From CAVQFB01 sp963711675 (lineage in GTDB: Bacteria > Acidobacteriota > Terriglobia > Terriglobales > Acidobacteriaceae): a stretch of 64,000 nucleotides of DNA. The notes below the pieces were generated by a model that made no database searches, had not been told where the DNA came from, and worked only from the letters and a program-made list of their open reading frames with translations. Position 1 is the stretch's first letter; each line of letters begins with the position of its first letter. Positions 39,575 through 48,726 of this stretch are shown piece after piece. The DNA lies in NCBI GenBank assembly GCA_963711675.1, contig CAVQFB010000001.1, positions 62,001 to 126,000 on the forward strand, written 5' to 3'. The position numbers and the translations under genes are program-made.

Positions 39575-40801
39575 CTACTGGCCGGTGTCCTCTCCTCCTC
39601 CGGGAGATCCAAGACTCCAGGGTGAAAGAAACATCTGGCCGCCGTTCGGCGCAGCCAGAATCGGTTCCACACCGGCAACCAGAGTAATTGCGGTGACCCC
39701 ATCTGAAGTGGTGCCTTCGGTGGAAACCATCATCACCGCATCGCCTTTTTTGAGGTCCGCCACGGTGACTGCGGGCATGCGGCTTAGCATCTGCTGTAGG
39801 TCGGGACTGCCGTCTGGCCGACCCGAGGGGCTTCCCGGAGGTCTGTCTCCTCCGCCGCCCTGAGAAGTTTGCGGATTGCCATTGGCGGAAGGAGCGCCTG
39901 CTCCGGCACCACCAGCGCCGCCCGCACCTTTCAGTCGCATCGCGATACGCTGCGCGACTTCTGGTGGCAGCTTCCGCAGTTGCGATTCGCTGGTGACTCG
40001 CACCAGCACCTGCTGTTTCGCGATCACATCCATAACGCGAATGGTATTTGCAGCGGGATCAGTAGAACTGACCGTGCCGGCGATATTGCGAAACGCTCCC
40101 GACACGACTTCTTTGGCGGTAAATTCACTGCCATCGGCGCTCCGCGTGCCGCGGGCGCGCAGCTGATCGCCAGGCTTGATCTGATCGAGGGCACCGGCCT
40201 TGGCGTCGTCAAATTTCACCGAGCCAGGAGCGTACCGGCGGATGACAGTGCTCTTCGAAGTGTGAACGACGACGCTCTTCTTGCCGCCGAAGGAGGTCAT
40301 CGAAATCGTAATGGCTCCACTGGCCGGGTCAACCGCGCTCACTAGCCCACCCACACCGCTCTTTTGCCACTCGGCGCGCTCTTTTTCCCGGGTGGCCTCC
40401 AGGTCGGAGCTCTTCATGACGATGATCCCGGAAGGCACGAGGGACTTTCCGTCGTCGGACGCTTTCCCGCGAGCCAGTATCCGGTCGCCGACCTGCAAGT
40501 CTTTCATCTGAATTGGCGCGGCGTTCTTGAGGTCTTTCTGTCCCGGTTCGATGCGGACCAGGCGGGCGGTATCGGGAACCACAACCTTGATCTCGGACTG
40601 CGCGTCTGACGTGAGGGTGATTTCGCTTCCGGCAATGGCCTTGATTGTGCCGAGCTGCTTCGCCGCCGGAGCTTGCTCGCCAGCCTGTTGCGGCAGGGGC
40701 ATGCTCGCCTGGGCCGTTTCCGGGACGCCAGCGAGCAACATGAGCCAAGCGGCCGCAGAAATCAGTGCCATTGTGTGCAAACGCATGATCCCGAACTGCA
40801 T
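39575..40801 (-). CDS. exported DUF5666-like protein
   Basis: A 408-residue protein with a signal peptide (MRLHTMALISAAAWLMLLAG) and repeated small beta-barrel segments resembling DUF5666: GTIKAIAGSEITLTSDAQSE, GLVSAVDPASGAITISM, GTVSSTDPAANTIRVMDV. Each is followed by a phrase on dosage such as MKDLQVGDRILARGKASDDG. A Gly/Ala/Pro-rich linker precedes the C-terminus. The start ATG 40801 follows GAGGAGCGATCC. The stop abuts the next receptor's possible GTG start, suggesting the pair is produced together. The function is unknown; a periplasmic partner of the receptor is an inference. Confidence 0.75.
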   Translation of the reverse strand: MQFGIMRLHTMALISAAAWLMLLAGVPETAQASMPLPQQAGEQAPAAKQLGTIKAIAGSEITLTSDAQSEIKVVVPDTARLVRIEPGQKDLKNAAPIQMKDLQVGDRILARGKASDDGKSLVPSGIIVMKSSDLEATREKERAEWQKSGVGGLVSAVDPASGAITISMTSFGGKKSVVVHTSKSTVIRRYAPGSVKFDDAKAGALDQIKPGDQLRARGTRSADGSEFTAKEVVSGAFRNIAGTVSSTDPAANTIRVMDVIAKQQVLVRVTSESQLRKLPPEVAQRIAMRLKGAGGAGGAGAGAPSANGNPQTSQGGGGDRPPGSPSGRPDGSPDLQQMLSRMPAVTVADLKKGDAVMMVSTEGTTSDGVTAITLVAGVEPILAAPNGGQMFLSPWSLGSPGGGEDTGQ

Positions 40802-41111
40802 GGATCGCTCCTCGAACCTTGCCGGTGTCACCTCCGGCTTAACGTTTTGGAGTTGGAGATCGGCAGGCGATTCAGTTTCGATAGTCGGACATTCGTTAGT
40901 GCCTGCCGAGCCCCGAAGCCCTATTCTCTCAATTAAAAGACGTGCCAGAACCGGAAACCAGGTAAAGAATTGTGAAAAGCACGTAAAGATTTGTGATTGG
41001 ATCGCTTTGGGACTCTGCATCCTGCTCAAGGCCGGTCGCGGTCTTTCTCGCAAGTTCGCGAGAGTCATAAACGCAACGACTCAGAGGCCGAAAATGAACC
41101 CCGGTTCAATC
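40802..41111. other. intergenic region upstream of the DUF5666-like gene
   Basis: About 310 bp, presumably the promoter region of the DUF5666/receptor pair. It is more A-rich than its surroundings around 40930-41000. I see no gene, repeat or clear promoter. Confidence 0.4.
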
Positions 41112-41732
41112 CTAATGCGCTGGCGCGGGTTGGGGAGTCGCCTGAGGCGCTGCCGCGCTGGGGCTCGAGAAGTTTACCTTGGGGGTTTGCCGGGATCCTT
41201 CCGAAGCCGTGAAGTAAGCCCCATTCGGCTTGTATCCTGCCCAACCCGCAAAAACGTTGTTAGGAAACTGCTGGACGTAGGTGTTGTAGTCCTGGAGGGT
41301 GTCGTTATAACGCTTGCGCTCAACGGCGATGCGGTTCTCGGTGCCCGCAAGCTCGTCCTGTAGTCGCAGAAAGTTTTCGTTGGACTTCAGCTGAGGATAG
41401 TTCTCTACCACCAGGAGCAGGCGGCCCAGTGCTCCGTCGAGTTGGCCGTTGGCCGCGATCTTCTCCTGCGGGCTTCCGGCGGAGAGCAGCGCCGAGCGGG
41501 CCTTTGCGATATCGCCAAAGACGGTCTGTTCCTGCTGCGCGTAGCCTTTTACGGTCTCGACCAGATTGGGGATGAGGTCGGCCCGGCGTTGCAGCACGAT
41601 GTCAACCTGGGACCACGCGGCCTTCACCGATTCATTCTTGGTGACCAGGGTGTTGCGAACACTCACGTACTGGCCGAAGAATACAATCGCCAACAGCACG
41701 ATTACGATAATTACGATCACAGCTTTGCCCAT
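41112..41732 (-). CDS. lemA: LemA family protein
   Basis: A 206-residue membrane-anchored helical protein. One N-terminal transmembrane segment (AVIVIIVIVLLAIVFFG) is followed by the LemA signature: NESVKAAWSQVDIVLQRRAD, LIPNLVETVKGYA, and RYNDTLQDYNTYVQQFPNNV. The tail is Pro/Ala-rich. LemA proteins have no firm biochemical role and often sit beside TPM-domain proteins, as here (42517-43311), with a nucleotidyltransferase-like gene between. Confidence 0.9.
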   Translation of the reverse strand: MGKAVIVIIVIVLLAIVFFGQYVSVRNTLVTKNESVKAAWSQVDIVLQRRADLIPNLVETVKGYAQQEQTVFGDIAKARSALLSAGSPQEKIAANGQLDGALGRLLLVVENYPQLKSNENFLRLQDELAGTENRIAVERKRYNDTLQDYNTYVQQFPNNVFAGWAGYKPNGAYFTASEGSRQTPKVNFSSPSAAAPQATPQPAPAH

Positions 41733-41764
41733 AAAGCTCTCCTGAAAAGCTGAAGGTGATACTG

Positions 41765-42502
41765 CTATGCATGGCCTGATGCATCTGAGTCTAACGCCTT
41801 ATCGACAGCATTGGTGATTTTCTCAATCGCCGCGAAGTAGCGGGCGCAGAGATCCATGACATCCATTTTCTTGCGGTCAGCCTTGTGTTCCCGAACATCC
41901 AGAACCTGGTTGATGGCGGCCGGATCGAATTCCAGTTTGCTTGACAATGCCTTGACGCATTCGCGTCTGCCTGGCCGCGGGTTGTCGCCTAGTGCGATTA
42001 CGGCGTGACGAAAAAGGGTGGTGAAGGATGGCACGGATCGCAACAGCAGGTCCCACAATCGCGAGTCGCTGTCCGATGCCTGAAGCATCTGCTGACGCAG
42101 CAGAATCAGCTTTTCCCGCAGCTCATACTCCAACTGAATACGGTGGAGGTGCATGGGCAGTTGCAGTTCCTGCAACACATCCTGGCCAAAAAGAATGCGA
42201 TGGTGCTGCTGCATGTCCAATAGCTCGATGGTGAATACGTCGGTGGACCGCTCGAGTTCGGCACGAGTCATAAAGAGCGGTGGAGGTTGCTTCTGGTGGT
42301 CCCACCACTTGGCGACGGGCGCCAGTGCCTGCAAGGCCGCGAATGAGCTGTCGCGCAGGACGCAGAACAGATTCAGGTTGGAAAACTCGGGATGGAAATC
42401 GCCGGTTGCGGCGGAGCCATAGAGGATGATGCTCTCGATGTTCGATCCGGCCGCTTCGCGGGCCCGTCTGACAAACTCCTCGATCTTAGCTTCAGGAACC
42501 AT
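41765..42502 (-). CDS. nucleotidyltransferase-fold protein with a degenerate active site
   Basis: About 245 residues. The N-terminal region has the minimal nucleotidyltransferase hallmark IILYGSAATGDFHPEFSNLN, matching GSxxxG. The metal-binding D-x-D that should follow the Ser is replaced by N-L-N, so catalysis in the usual way is doubtful. The rest is helical, ending in an HEPN-like segment with no clear motif. It lies between lemA and the TPM gene on the same strand, suggesting a linked role. Confidence 0.65.
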   Translation of the reverse strand: MVPEAKIEEFVRRAREAAGSNIESIILYGSAATGDFHPEFSNLNLFCVLRDSSFAALQALAPVAKWWDHQKQPPPLFMTRAELERSTDVFTIELLDMQQHHRILFGQDVLQELQLPMHLHRIQLEYELREKLILLRQQMLQASDSDSRLWDLLLRSVPSFTTLFRHAVIALGDNPRPGRRECVKALSSKLEFDPAAINQVLDVREHKADRKKMDVMDLCARYFAAIEKITNAVDKALDSDASGHA

Positions 42503-42516
42503 CACACCCTCACTTG

Positions 42517-43311
42517 CTACCAGCTGCTGCTAGCCCCACCACCACCGGAGCTGCCACCGCCGAAGCCACCGAAACCTCCACCCCCGCCAAAACCGCCGCC
42601 GCCTCCAAATCCGCTACCCCCACGTCCGCCAAAAACCTGGGAAAAGAGAAGCCAGAACAGCACGCTGCGTAACGGGGTGAACAGGACGAGCAGTATAACG
42701 ATACCGATGACCACGATCCCGCCGAGGGACAACCCGCCTTGGGGCTGGCTGGCCGGTCGAGTCGGAGCGCGCGGCTGCGAGTTGGTAAGCTGGACTCCCG
42801 CATCGGCCGCAATGACATTCGCAACGCGGCTTGTCACCAGCAGGAGGGCGCTGCTGTAGTCGCCGCTACGCATCAGCGGGATGGCTTCGCGCTGAAAGGC
42901 GCCAACTTTGCCGTCGGGCAGAATCGGTTCGACGCCATAGCCCACTTCGATGCGGGCTTGCCGATCGCGGATGGCGTAGAGGATCAGGACACCGTGATCC
43001 GTGGATTTGCTGCCGACTCCCCATTTCTTGAAGAGGTCGACAGCGAAGCTCTCGATGTCGGAACCGTCCAGAGAATTGATTGTGACTACTGCAATCTGAG
43101 CGTGGGCCTTCTGGTCGATCTGCCGGCAGATGTCTTCCATCTGTGCGATTGTTGCCGGGTCGATGACGTGGGCGAAGTCGTTGACGTAGCCACTCGGTTG
43201 CAGCTGTGAAATCGGTTCGGACCGCGCGGAAATGCCCAACGACAGAACAAGCAGCGCAGCCAGGCACAATTTCACGCGCGAATCCACCCGCAAATTGTAC
43301 AGGACAGACAT
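42517..43311 (-). CDS. TPM-domain (YgcG-like) membrane protein
   Basis: About 264 residues. Signal peptide (VKLCLAALLVLSLGISA), TPM domain at residues ~35-165 (GYVNDFAHVIDPATIAQME, IESFAVDLFKKWGVG, RIEVGYGVEPILPDG), a transmembrane helix (GGIVVIGIVILLVLF), then a Gly/Ser-rich tail of about 40 residues. TPM proteins often accompany LemA and may act in membrane stress or photosystem-like repair; the role here is unknown. The start ATG at 43311 is chosen because it begins the signal peptide; 43353 is an alternative. Confidence 0.85.
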   Translation of the reverse strand: MSVLYNLRVDSRVKLCLAALLVLSLGISARSEPISQLQPSGYVNDFAHVIDPATIAQMEDICRQIDQKAHAQIAVVTINSLDGSDIESFAVDLFKKWGVGSKSTDHGVLILYAIRDRQARIEVGYGVEPILPDGKVGAFQREAIPLMRSGDYSSALLLVTSRVANVIAADAGVQLTNSQPRAPTRPASQPQGGLSLGGIVVIGIVILLVLFTPLRSVLFWLLFSQVFGGRGGSGFGGGGGFGGGGGFGGFGGGSSGGGGASSSW

Positions 43312-43393
43312 GAACGGCTGCGGCTGCTGAACGGCGGGGAAATCTGGTGGCATCATCAGGAATGCGGTCCGGGGACTTCAGTCCACTGCGACG

Positions 43394-44104
43394 CTAAATC
43401 TGATAGTCGATGTCTTCCATGATGCGCTGGATGGAAGCAGAGAGAGGCTCGTGCGCGGCCTCCGATCCTTCCAGCTGTTTCACGCGCTCGCGCAACTTGC
43501 TTACTTCGGTGGCGACGGCGGCAAGCGCTTCGGAGAGCGGGTCGTTGATCTGCTTGGGGTCGGTAATCACGACACGTTTGCCATCGCGGAAAATGATGTG
43601 CCCAGGAACGCCGACCACGGTGGAGTGGTCCGGCACACTACGCAGCACGACCGAGCCGGAGCCGATGCGGCAGTCCTTGCCGACGGTGATGTTGCCCAGC
43701 ACCTTGGCGCCAGCGCCGATCACAACACTGTCTTCGATGGTGGGATGGCGTTTGCCGTGCTCCTTGCCGGTGCCGCCGAGAGTCACGCCCTGATAGAGCG
43801 TGACGTCGTCACCGACGATGGCAGTCTCGCCGATCACAACGCCAAGGCCATGGTCGATGAAAAAACGTCTGCCAATTTTTGCGCCAGGGTGGATTTCAAT
43901 TCCCGTCAGGAAGCGAGCGACCTGCGAAAACCAGCGGCCTAACAGGAAAAATCGATGATTCCAGAGCCAGTGATTGATGCGATAGAACCACACCGCGTGC
44001 AGGCCGGAATAGCAGAGGAATACCTCCAGGCGCGACCTGGCCGCGGGATCGCGATCGAGCACGGTAGCGACATCCTCGCGAATTAGCGCCAGAAGATGGG
44101 GCAT
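43394..44104 (-). CDS. cysE: serine O-acetyltransferase
   Basis: A 236-residue enzyme acetylating serine with acetyl-CoA for cysteine synthesis. It has the N-terminal helical part (AVWFYRINHWLWNHRFFLLGR), then left-handed beta-helix hexapeptide repeats with the catalytic His in GIEIHPGAKIG and FFIDHGLGVVIGE, and VTLYQGVTLGGTGK. It lies 3 bp downstream of cysK. CysE and CysK normally form the cysteine synthase complex through the CysE C-terminal tail. Here that tail ends DIDYQI, with a terminal Ile as expected for CysK binding. Confidence 0.93.
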   Translation of the reverse strand: MPHLLALIREDVATVLDRDPAARSRLEVFLCYSGLHAVWFYRINHWLWNHRFFLLGRWFSQVARFLTGIEIHPGAKIGRRFFIDHGLGVVIGETAIVGDDVTLYQGVTLGGTGKEHGKRHPTIEDSVVIGAGAKVLGNITVGKDCRIGSGSVVLRSVPDHSTVVGVPGHIIFRDGKRVVITDPKQINDPLSEALAAVATEVSKLRERVKQLEGSEAAHEPLSASIQRIMEDIDYQI

Positions 44105-44107
44105 GCC

Positions 44108-45080
44108 TTAAATTGGAACGGCCGACGTGGGAATCTGTAACGCCTTATTGCGCAACTCCTCGAAGAGAATGGTGCTGAGATAGCGCTCACCAAACGACGG
44201 CAAAATCACCACCATAAGCTTACCTTTGTTCTCCGGACGGCGTGCGACCTGCAATGCGGCGACGACTGCTGCTCCCGATGAGATGCCCACCAGCAGGCCT
44301 TCCTCAAGAGGGAGGCGGCGGGCCATGGTGATTGCCTCGTCGTTGGTCACGGTGACGACTTCATCGATGTAATCGCGGCGCAGGATGCTCGGGACAAAGC
44401 CGGCGCCGATGCCCTGTATTTTGTGAGGAGAAGGTTTGCCGCCGGAAAGCACGGGGCTATCAGCCGGCTCGACGGCGACGGCCTTGAACGACGGCTTCCG
44501 GGGCTTGATGTATTCGCAAATGCCGGTGATGGTGCCGCCCGTCCCGACGCCAGCGACGAGAATGTCGACGCGGCCGTCAGTGTCGTTCCAGATCTCAGGG
44601 CCGGTAGTCTCGAAGTGGATTTTCGGATTGGCAGGGTTGTCGAACTGCTGAAGGATGTACCCGTTTGGATTCGCGGCGCGAATTTCTTCTGCTTTCGCGA
44701 TCGCGCCTTTCATGCCCTTGGGACCGGGGGTAAGCACGATTTCTGCGCCCAGGGCGAGGAGCAGGACCCGACGTTCGAGACTCATGGTCTCAGGCATAGT
44801 AAGAACAAGTTTGTAGCCCCGGACGGCAGCGACGAACGCCAAGGCCGATGCCCGTGTTGCCGCTGGTGGGCTCGATGAGCACGGTTTTCCCGGGTTGAAT
44901 CTTGCCGGCGCGTTCCGCCTCCGTGATCATGCTGACGCCGATGCGGTCTTTGACGCTGGCCAAAGGATTCCGGCTTTCCAGCTTCGCCACCACCTCGGCC
45001 ACGCAGCCTTCGGTGACTTTGTTGAGCCGCACGAGCGGCGTTTGGCCGATGAGTTCGGTGACATCCTTCGCGATCTTCAT
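44108..45080 (-). CDS. cysK: cysteine synthase, with one frameshift near 44841
   Basis: PLP-dependent O-acetylserine sulfhydrylase. N-terminus VTELIGQTPLVRLNKV, PLP Lys in PLASVKDRIG, phosphate loop PTSGNTGIGL, VGTGGTITGICEYI, and GISSGAAVVAAL near the C-terminus. After GNTGIGL the frame changes to AFVAAVRGYKLVLTMP; one extra T in CTTGG accounts for it. Corrected length is ~323 residues, normal for CysK. It is followed by cysE in the same operon. No SAM riboswitch or T-box was visible upstream. Confidence 0.9.
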
Positions 45081-45241
45081 GATGGAGCTTGCTCCTCCCG
45101 GACAAAAAGCGACAACGGCCCTGTTCTCAGGCCGAAAAGACTACCAAAATATTAGAGTATCGGCAGCGACATACGTCGCAAGGAATCGCGTTTCATGCGT
45201 CCTTACTGCGCCTGCTTCGGGCCGCAAATCGGCCCGCTTAA

Positions 45242-46442
45242 TCAGTGTTTCCGCGCCAGGTCGCGAATCTGGTTCAAGTATCCCACATAGACGGGGATGG
45301 GAATGTCGGGCGAGTCACCGTCGTCGAGAAAATGTGAGAGCTGAATCTCCATAGGGATGGAGGTGATGACTTCACGAAAGCGTGGCATCTGGAGATATTT
45401 CACGCGCCAGATTTCGAGCATCAGGGAGCGGAACTGTTCGCTGATGAAGCCCATCCTGCGGCCATCCAGATAAATCGCATCGAAATGATGTTGCGCCAGA
45501 TTCTGGCGAATTGGATCGTTGGGCAGAGAGAACGCGTAGACGAGATGGAATAAGTCAGCAAGATCTCCCCAGAGCACTTTTCTTCGAATGCACTGAATCG
45601 GAAAGGCGTGTCGCCGCGCTGCTGGGCGAAGCGGGGATGATCGGTGGGATGAAGTGTTTGGCGGTCCAGCTCGGCGCGAAACCACTTCAGGCGGTCTGGC
45701 GTGAGGTTATGGCGCAGAAATTCCATGGCGTAGGCATCGGGCAGATATAGCTTGGGATCGCCGTCTAACCGAGCGAGCCAGGGAGCCCAATTTCGTTGCT
45801 CGAGGACGCGAGCAAGTCGGTGAGATCGGCCACGGTAACGTCGGGGTGATATTTCACCGATTGCCAGAAATGTTCGGTCGAGTCGTAGGTGGCGCCGAAA
45901 GAGCGGATGCCTTCCTCGATCGGGTACCAGTTGGATAACACGCGACCCGGTATCGACGGCGAGGCGCTCCAGCAGTTGAGAGAGTGTTTCCACTTATTTT
46001 GTACGGCCAGAAATGCATCCGCGTATTCGGGCGGAACGGGTTCCTTCACTTGCGCGAGTGCCTGCCGGAGTTCGTCGGCGGTATGCGTGACCAGCGCTTC
46101 GAGAGGGCGTTCATCAACCATGGAAACGACGCGGCTCTCGACGGCCTCAAGCAGTAGTTGGTGGGCCAGATGCTGTCGTTGAGCGTCGTCGAGGCTGCCC
46201 TTCCAGCGTTGTGTTTGCGAGTCAATGTATGGAAACGCTTCGGCCAGCGACTTGAATTCGATGAAACCGTGTATTGCGAAGGTAACCGGGTGGCCATCTT
46301 TCAAGAGAACCATGGACGGAGTAACCAAGGCTTGGAGGGAAATAATTTCCGCTTGTAGTGGTACAAGAGCGATCGCCAACGGGAAAAGAAGCTTGATTAT
46401 GAATCTGAATAACATGAGTTGTGCGCGCGAGAACGTTTTCAT
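45242..46442 (-). CDS. exported protein with a possible NADAR-like domain, two frameshifts
   Basis: When three frames are joined this gives about 400 residues. A hydrophobic N-terminus (LMLFRFIIKLLFPLAIALV) looks like a signal peptide. A central segment reads GRVLSNWYPIEEG then YDSTEHFWQSVKYHP, resembling the NADAR/YbiA pattern (SN-[FW]-YP followed by a x-x-EH-[YF]-[WF]-Q motif), a fold that cleaves N-glycosidic bonds in riboflavin intermediates and ADP-ribose. The C-terminal ~200 residues (LVYAFSLPNDPIRQNL, DAIYLDGRRMGF) are unfamiliar. Frame switches lie near 45800 and 45575. The match is partial and an exported NADAR would be unusual, so this is tentative. Confidence 0.5.
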
Positions 46443-46561
46443 GTCCTAGGCTCTCTGTACAGATTATTGATGGTCGCAGGTTGCGGTGCAATCGTCACAA
46501 AAGCAACTGCGAATTCCAAGCCTGAACCGAGATTTGCCGGACCTCGTCCGATCGGCTTTGA

Positions 46562-47737
46562 TCACATCTTTACCAGCAATCCGATGACTGCCGCGCTCGC
46601 AATCAGCCAGGCTGAGTTGATGCGGAATCGGAGCAAGATGGCCGCGCTGACGGCGGCGATCACGACTGCCGGCCAGGATGTGATCGAGGCCCTCCCGAGT
46701 TGCCAGGCGACTACGCCCATCAGCGCGAGGGAGCCGGCTACGACTCCATCCAAGGCGGCAGCTGCTAAGGGTGAGCGGCGGATCGCAGGAATCAGCGGCC
46801 CGCTTATCGCGACGAACACAAAGCCCGGAACGAAGATTCCCGCGGTCGCGACGGCGGCTCCAGGTAATCCAGCGAGGAGATATCCGATGAAGGTGGCGGT
46901 CGTGAAAAGCGGTCCTGGGGTGAATTGTCCGACGGCAACGGCGTCAAGCAACTGCCTTTCGGTCAGCCAGTGGAGGCGGGTTACGAAATCCGATTGCAGG
47001 AATGCGAGCAGAACGTAGCCGCCGCCGAAGAGAACTGACCCGATCTTCACGAAGATCAGGAACAGGCGAAGTAAGCTGAAGGGGAAGGCAACGGCTCCCG
47101 CGGCGGCAGCGGACAGCGCGGCAATCATTCTCGGAGACGCCGCGAAAAGGGAGACGCGGGTAGCTCTCGCCCGCGTTGCAAGCAGACCGGCTGCGGAAAC
47201 GAGTCCTGCCAGCACGAGTACGAGAAGAATATTCACGCCGCGCAGACTAAGAATCGCCGCCGCAACGGCGACAGCGCCCAGAAGTGTGGTTTTGATTGCG
47301 GTACGCATTAGCTTCCAGAAGGCTTGGAGAATGATGGCGATCACCACGGGCTTTATGGCGTAGAGCATACTGCCGAGCTGAGGCATCGATCCGTAGCGAA
47401 CGTAGGCGGCGGCTATAAGTGAGACCAGAATTGCGGCGGGAACGATGAAGCAGCAACCGGCGACGATGAGACCCCGCCAGCCGCGCTTGGTGTGGCCGAT
47501 GAAGATGGCCATCTCGGTGGAACTGGGACCGGGGATCAGGTTGGCTGCGCCCAGGCGGTCGAGAAATTCTTCCTCGGTCAGCCATCGGCGACGACGTACA
47601 AACTCCTCCTCCATCATGGCAATGTGCGCCGCGGGACCGCCAAATGCAGTGGTGCCCAGTTTGAGAAAGACGAGCGCCAGCTCCGCGAGGGACGGTTGCG
47701 CGGAGGTCGCGGATGGAGAAGAGGACGGCTCTGTCAC
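46562..47737 (-). CDS. chrA: chromate transporter, two-domain form
   Basis: A 391-residue membrane protein of the CHR family with two homologous halves. First half: FGGPAAHIAMMEEEFVRRRRW and LIPGPSSTEMAIFIGHTKRGW. Second half: SVLFGGGYVLLAFLQSDFV and FTPGPLFTTATFIGYLLAG. ChrA exports chromate by proton symport and gives resistance. Ten or more hydrophobic segments are visible. Its ATG overlaps the stop of the hemerythrin gene as ATGA, so the two are coupled. Confidence 0.9.
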   Translation of the reverse strand: MTEPSSSPSATSAQPSLAELALVFLKLGTTAFGGPAAHIAMMEEEFVRRRRWLTEEEFLDRLGAANLIPGPSSTEMAIFIGHTKRGWRGLIVAGCCFIVPAAILVSLIAAAYVRYGSMPQLGSMLYAIKPVVIAIILQAFWKLMRTAIKTTLLGAVAVAAAILSLRGVNILLVLVLAGLVSAAGLLATRARATRVSLFAASPRMIAALSAAAAGAVAFPFSLLRLFLIFVKIGSVLFGGGYVLLAFLQSDFVTRLHWLTERQLLDAVAVGQFTPGPLFTTATFIGYLLAGLPGAAVATAGIFVPGFVFVAISGPLIPAIRRSPLAAAALDGVVAGSLALMGVVAWQLGRASITSWPAVVIAAVSAAILLRFRINSAWLIASAAVIGLLVKM

Positions 47738-48489
47738 GGTTTGGGCGGCGCTGGTGCAGTGAATTGCGAGAGGTCCGCGAAGCCTAAGGCGCCCTCAATG
47801 CTGCTTATCTTTTTCTCGGCGTCTTCAAAGCCATCTTTGCCGAACATCTTGTGCTCGATGTCTTCGAACTGGTCCGAAAGCTCGTCCAGTTGCTTGTTAG
47901 TGAAGTTCTTTTTCCACGCCGGGAAGATGATGGTGTCTTCACGCGCGGCGTGATTCTCGTACATGAGCACGAGACCCTCAAATACTTTGGCGAGTGGCTC
48001 GGCATGGCTTACGCCGATTTTCGCGCTGCTGGTGACGGAGAGGATGTAGTCGGTGATTTCACGTCCGCGATTGTGCTGGGCGATGAGGATGTCGGTATAG
48101 TGAGCGAGTTCTGCGCCCTGCTTCCTCACGAGCGGGAAAATGTGTTTCTCTTCGAGCATGCGCTCGTGGTAGTCCTCGGCGAATGTACGGAAAAGCTGGG
48201 CCGTCTGCTTCAGAGCGGCTGGATCGACGTCGGCAGGATTCTTGCGCAACTTGGGAACGATTTCGGCGTACACGAGGAGGGCGCGGCGGATCACCCCATG
48301 CTCGCGCATCAGGTCCTCGGTGGCGGTAACCTCCGGCTCCTGCTCGTCTTTTTCTTCTTTTTCGGGCGACGTGGGCGAGGCGGACACTTTCGAGGCCTGA
48401 GCGAGGGTGGTTATGGTGCCAGAGGCAAGGGCGACTCCAAGCACAGCCGAATCGCGCAGGAAGGTGCGGCGTTTTTCATCTGTATTCAC
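47734..48489 (-). CDS. exported hemerythrin-domain protein
   Basis: 251 residues. The N-terminus KRRTFLRDSAVLGVALASG is a twin-arginine-like signal, followed by a charged linker rich in Glu. The hemerythrin/HHE core has the metal-binding His and Glu on helices: DLMREHGVIRRAL, EDYHERMLEEKHIFPLV, LIAQHNRGREI, and YENHAAREDTIIFP. This fold binds a di-iron centre and can sense or carry oxygen or reactive species. Coupling to chrA suggests a link to chromate or redox stress, which is inference. Confidence 0.87.
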   Translation of the reverse strand: MNTDEKRRTFLRDSAVLGVALASGTITTLAQASKVSASPTSPEKEEKDEQEPEVTATEDLMREHGVIRRALLVYAEIVPKLRKNPADVDPAALKQTAQLFRTFAEDYHERMLEEKHIFPLVRKQGAELAHYTDILIAQHNRGREITDYILSVTSSAKIGVSHAEPLAKVFEGLVLMYENHAAREDTIIFPAWKKNFTNKQLDELSDQFEDIEHKMFGKDGFEDAEKKISSIEGALGFADLSQFTAPAPPKP

Positions 48490-48726
48490 AACTACTCCTT
48501 TGTCACTGAGAGAAATTGTAATCGCAGGGAGCGTTTGATGTGGTTGTAGTCGAAGTCAGTTTAACGGTGAATGTGGGGGCCCTTGGGACCCCTACCCATT
48601 GGTCTCTGTGCTAACGTAATCTGCGAATTCTTCTACCTTCTTTGCTATTGTCGAAACAGTAACTTCCCTGCGGCATTCTGTTTCCCCCTGTGTCAAGATA
48701 GACAGTTACGTCGTCTGGCGAACACC

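Noticed and set aside
45081..45241. SAM riboswitch or T-box ahead of cysK
   Set aside because: No matching helices or conserved boxes could be found.
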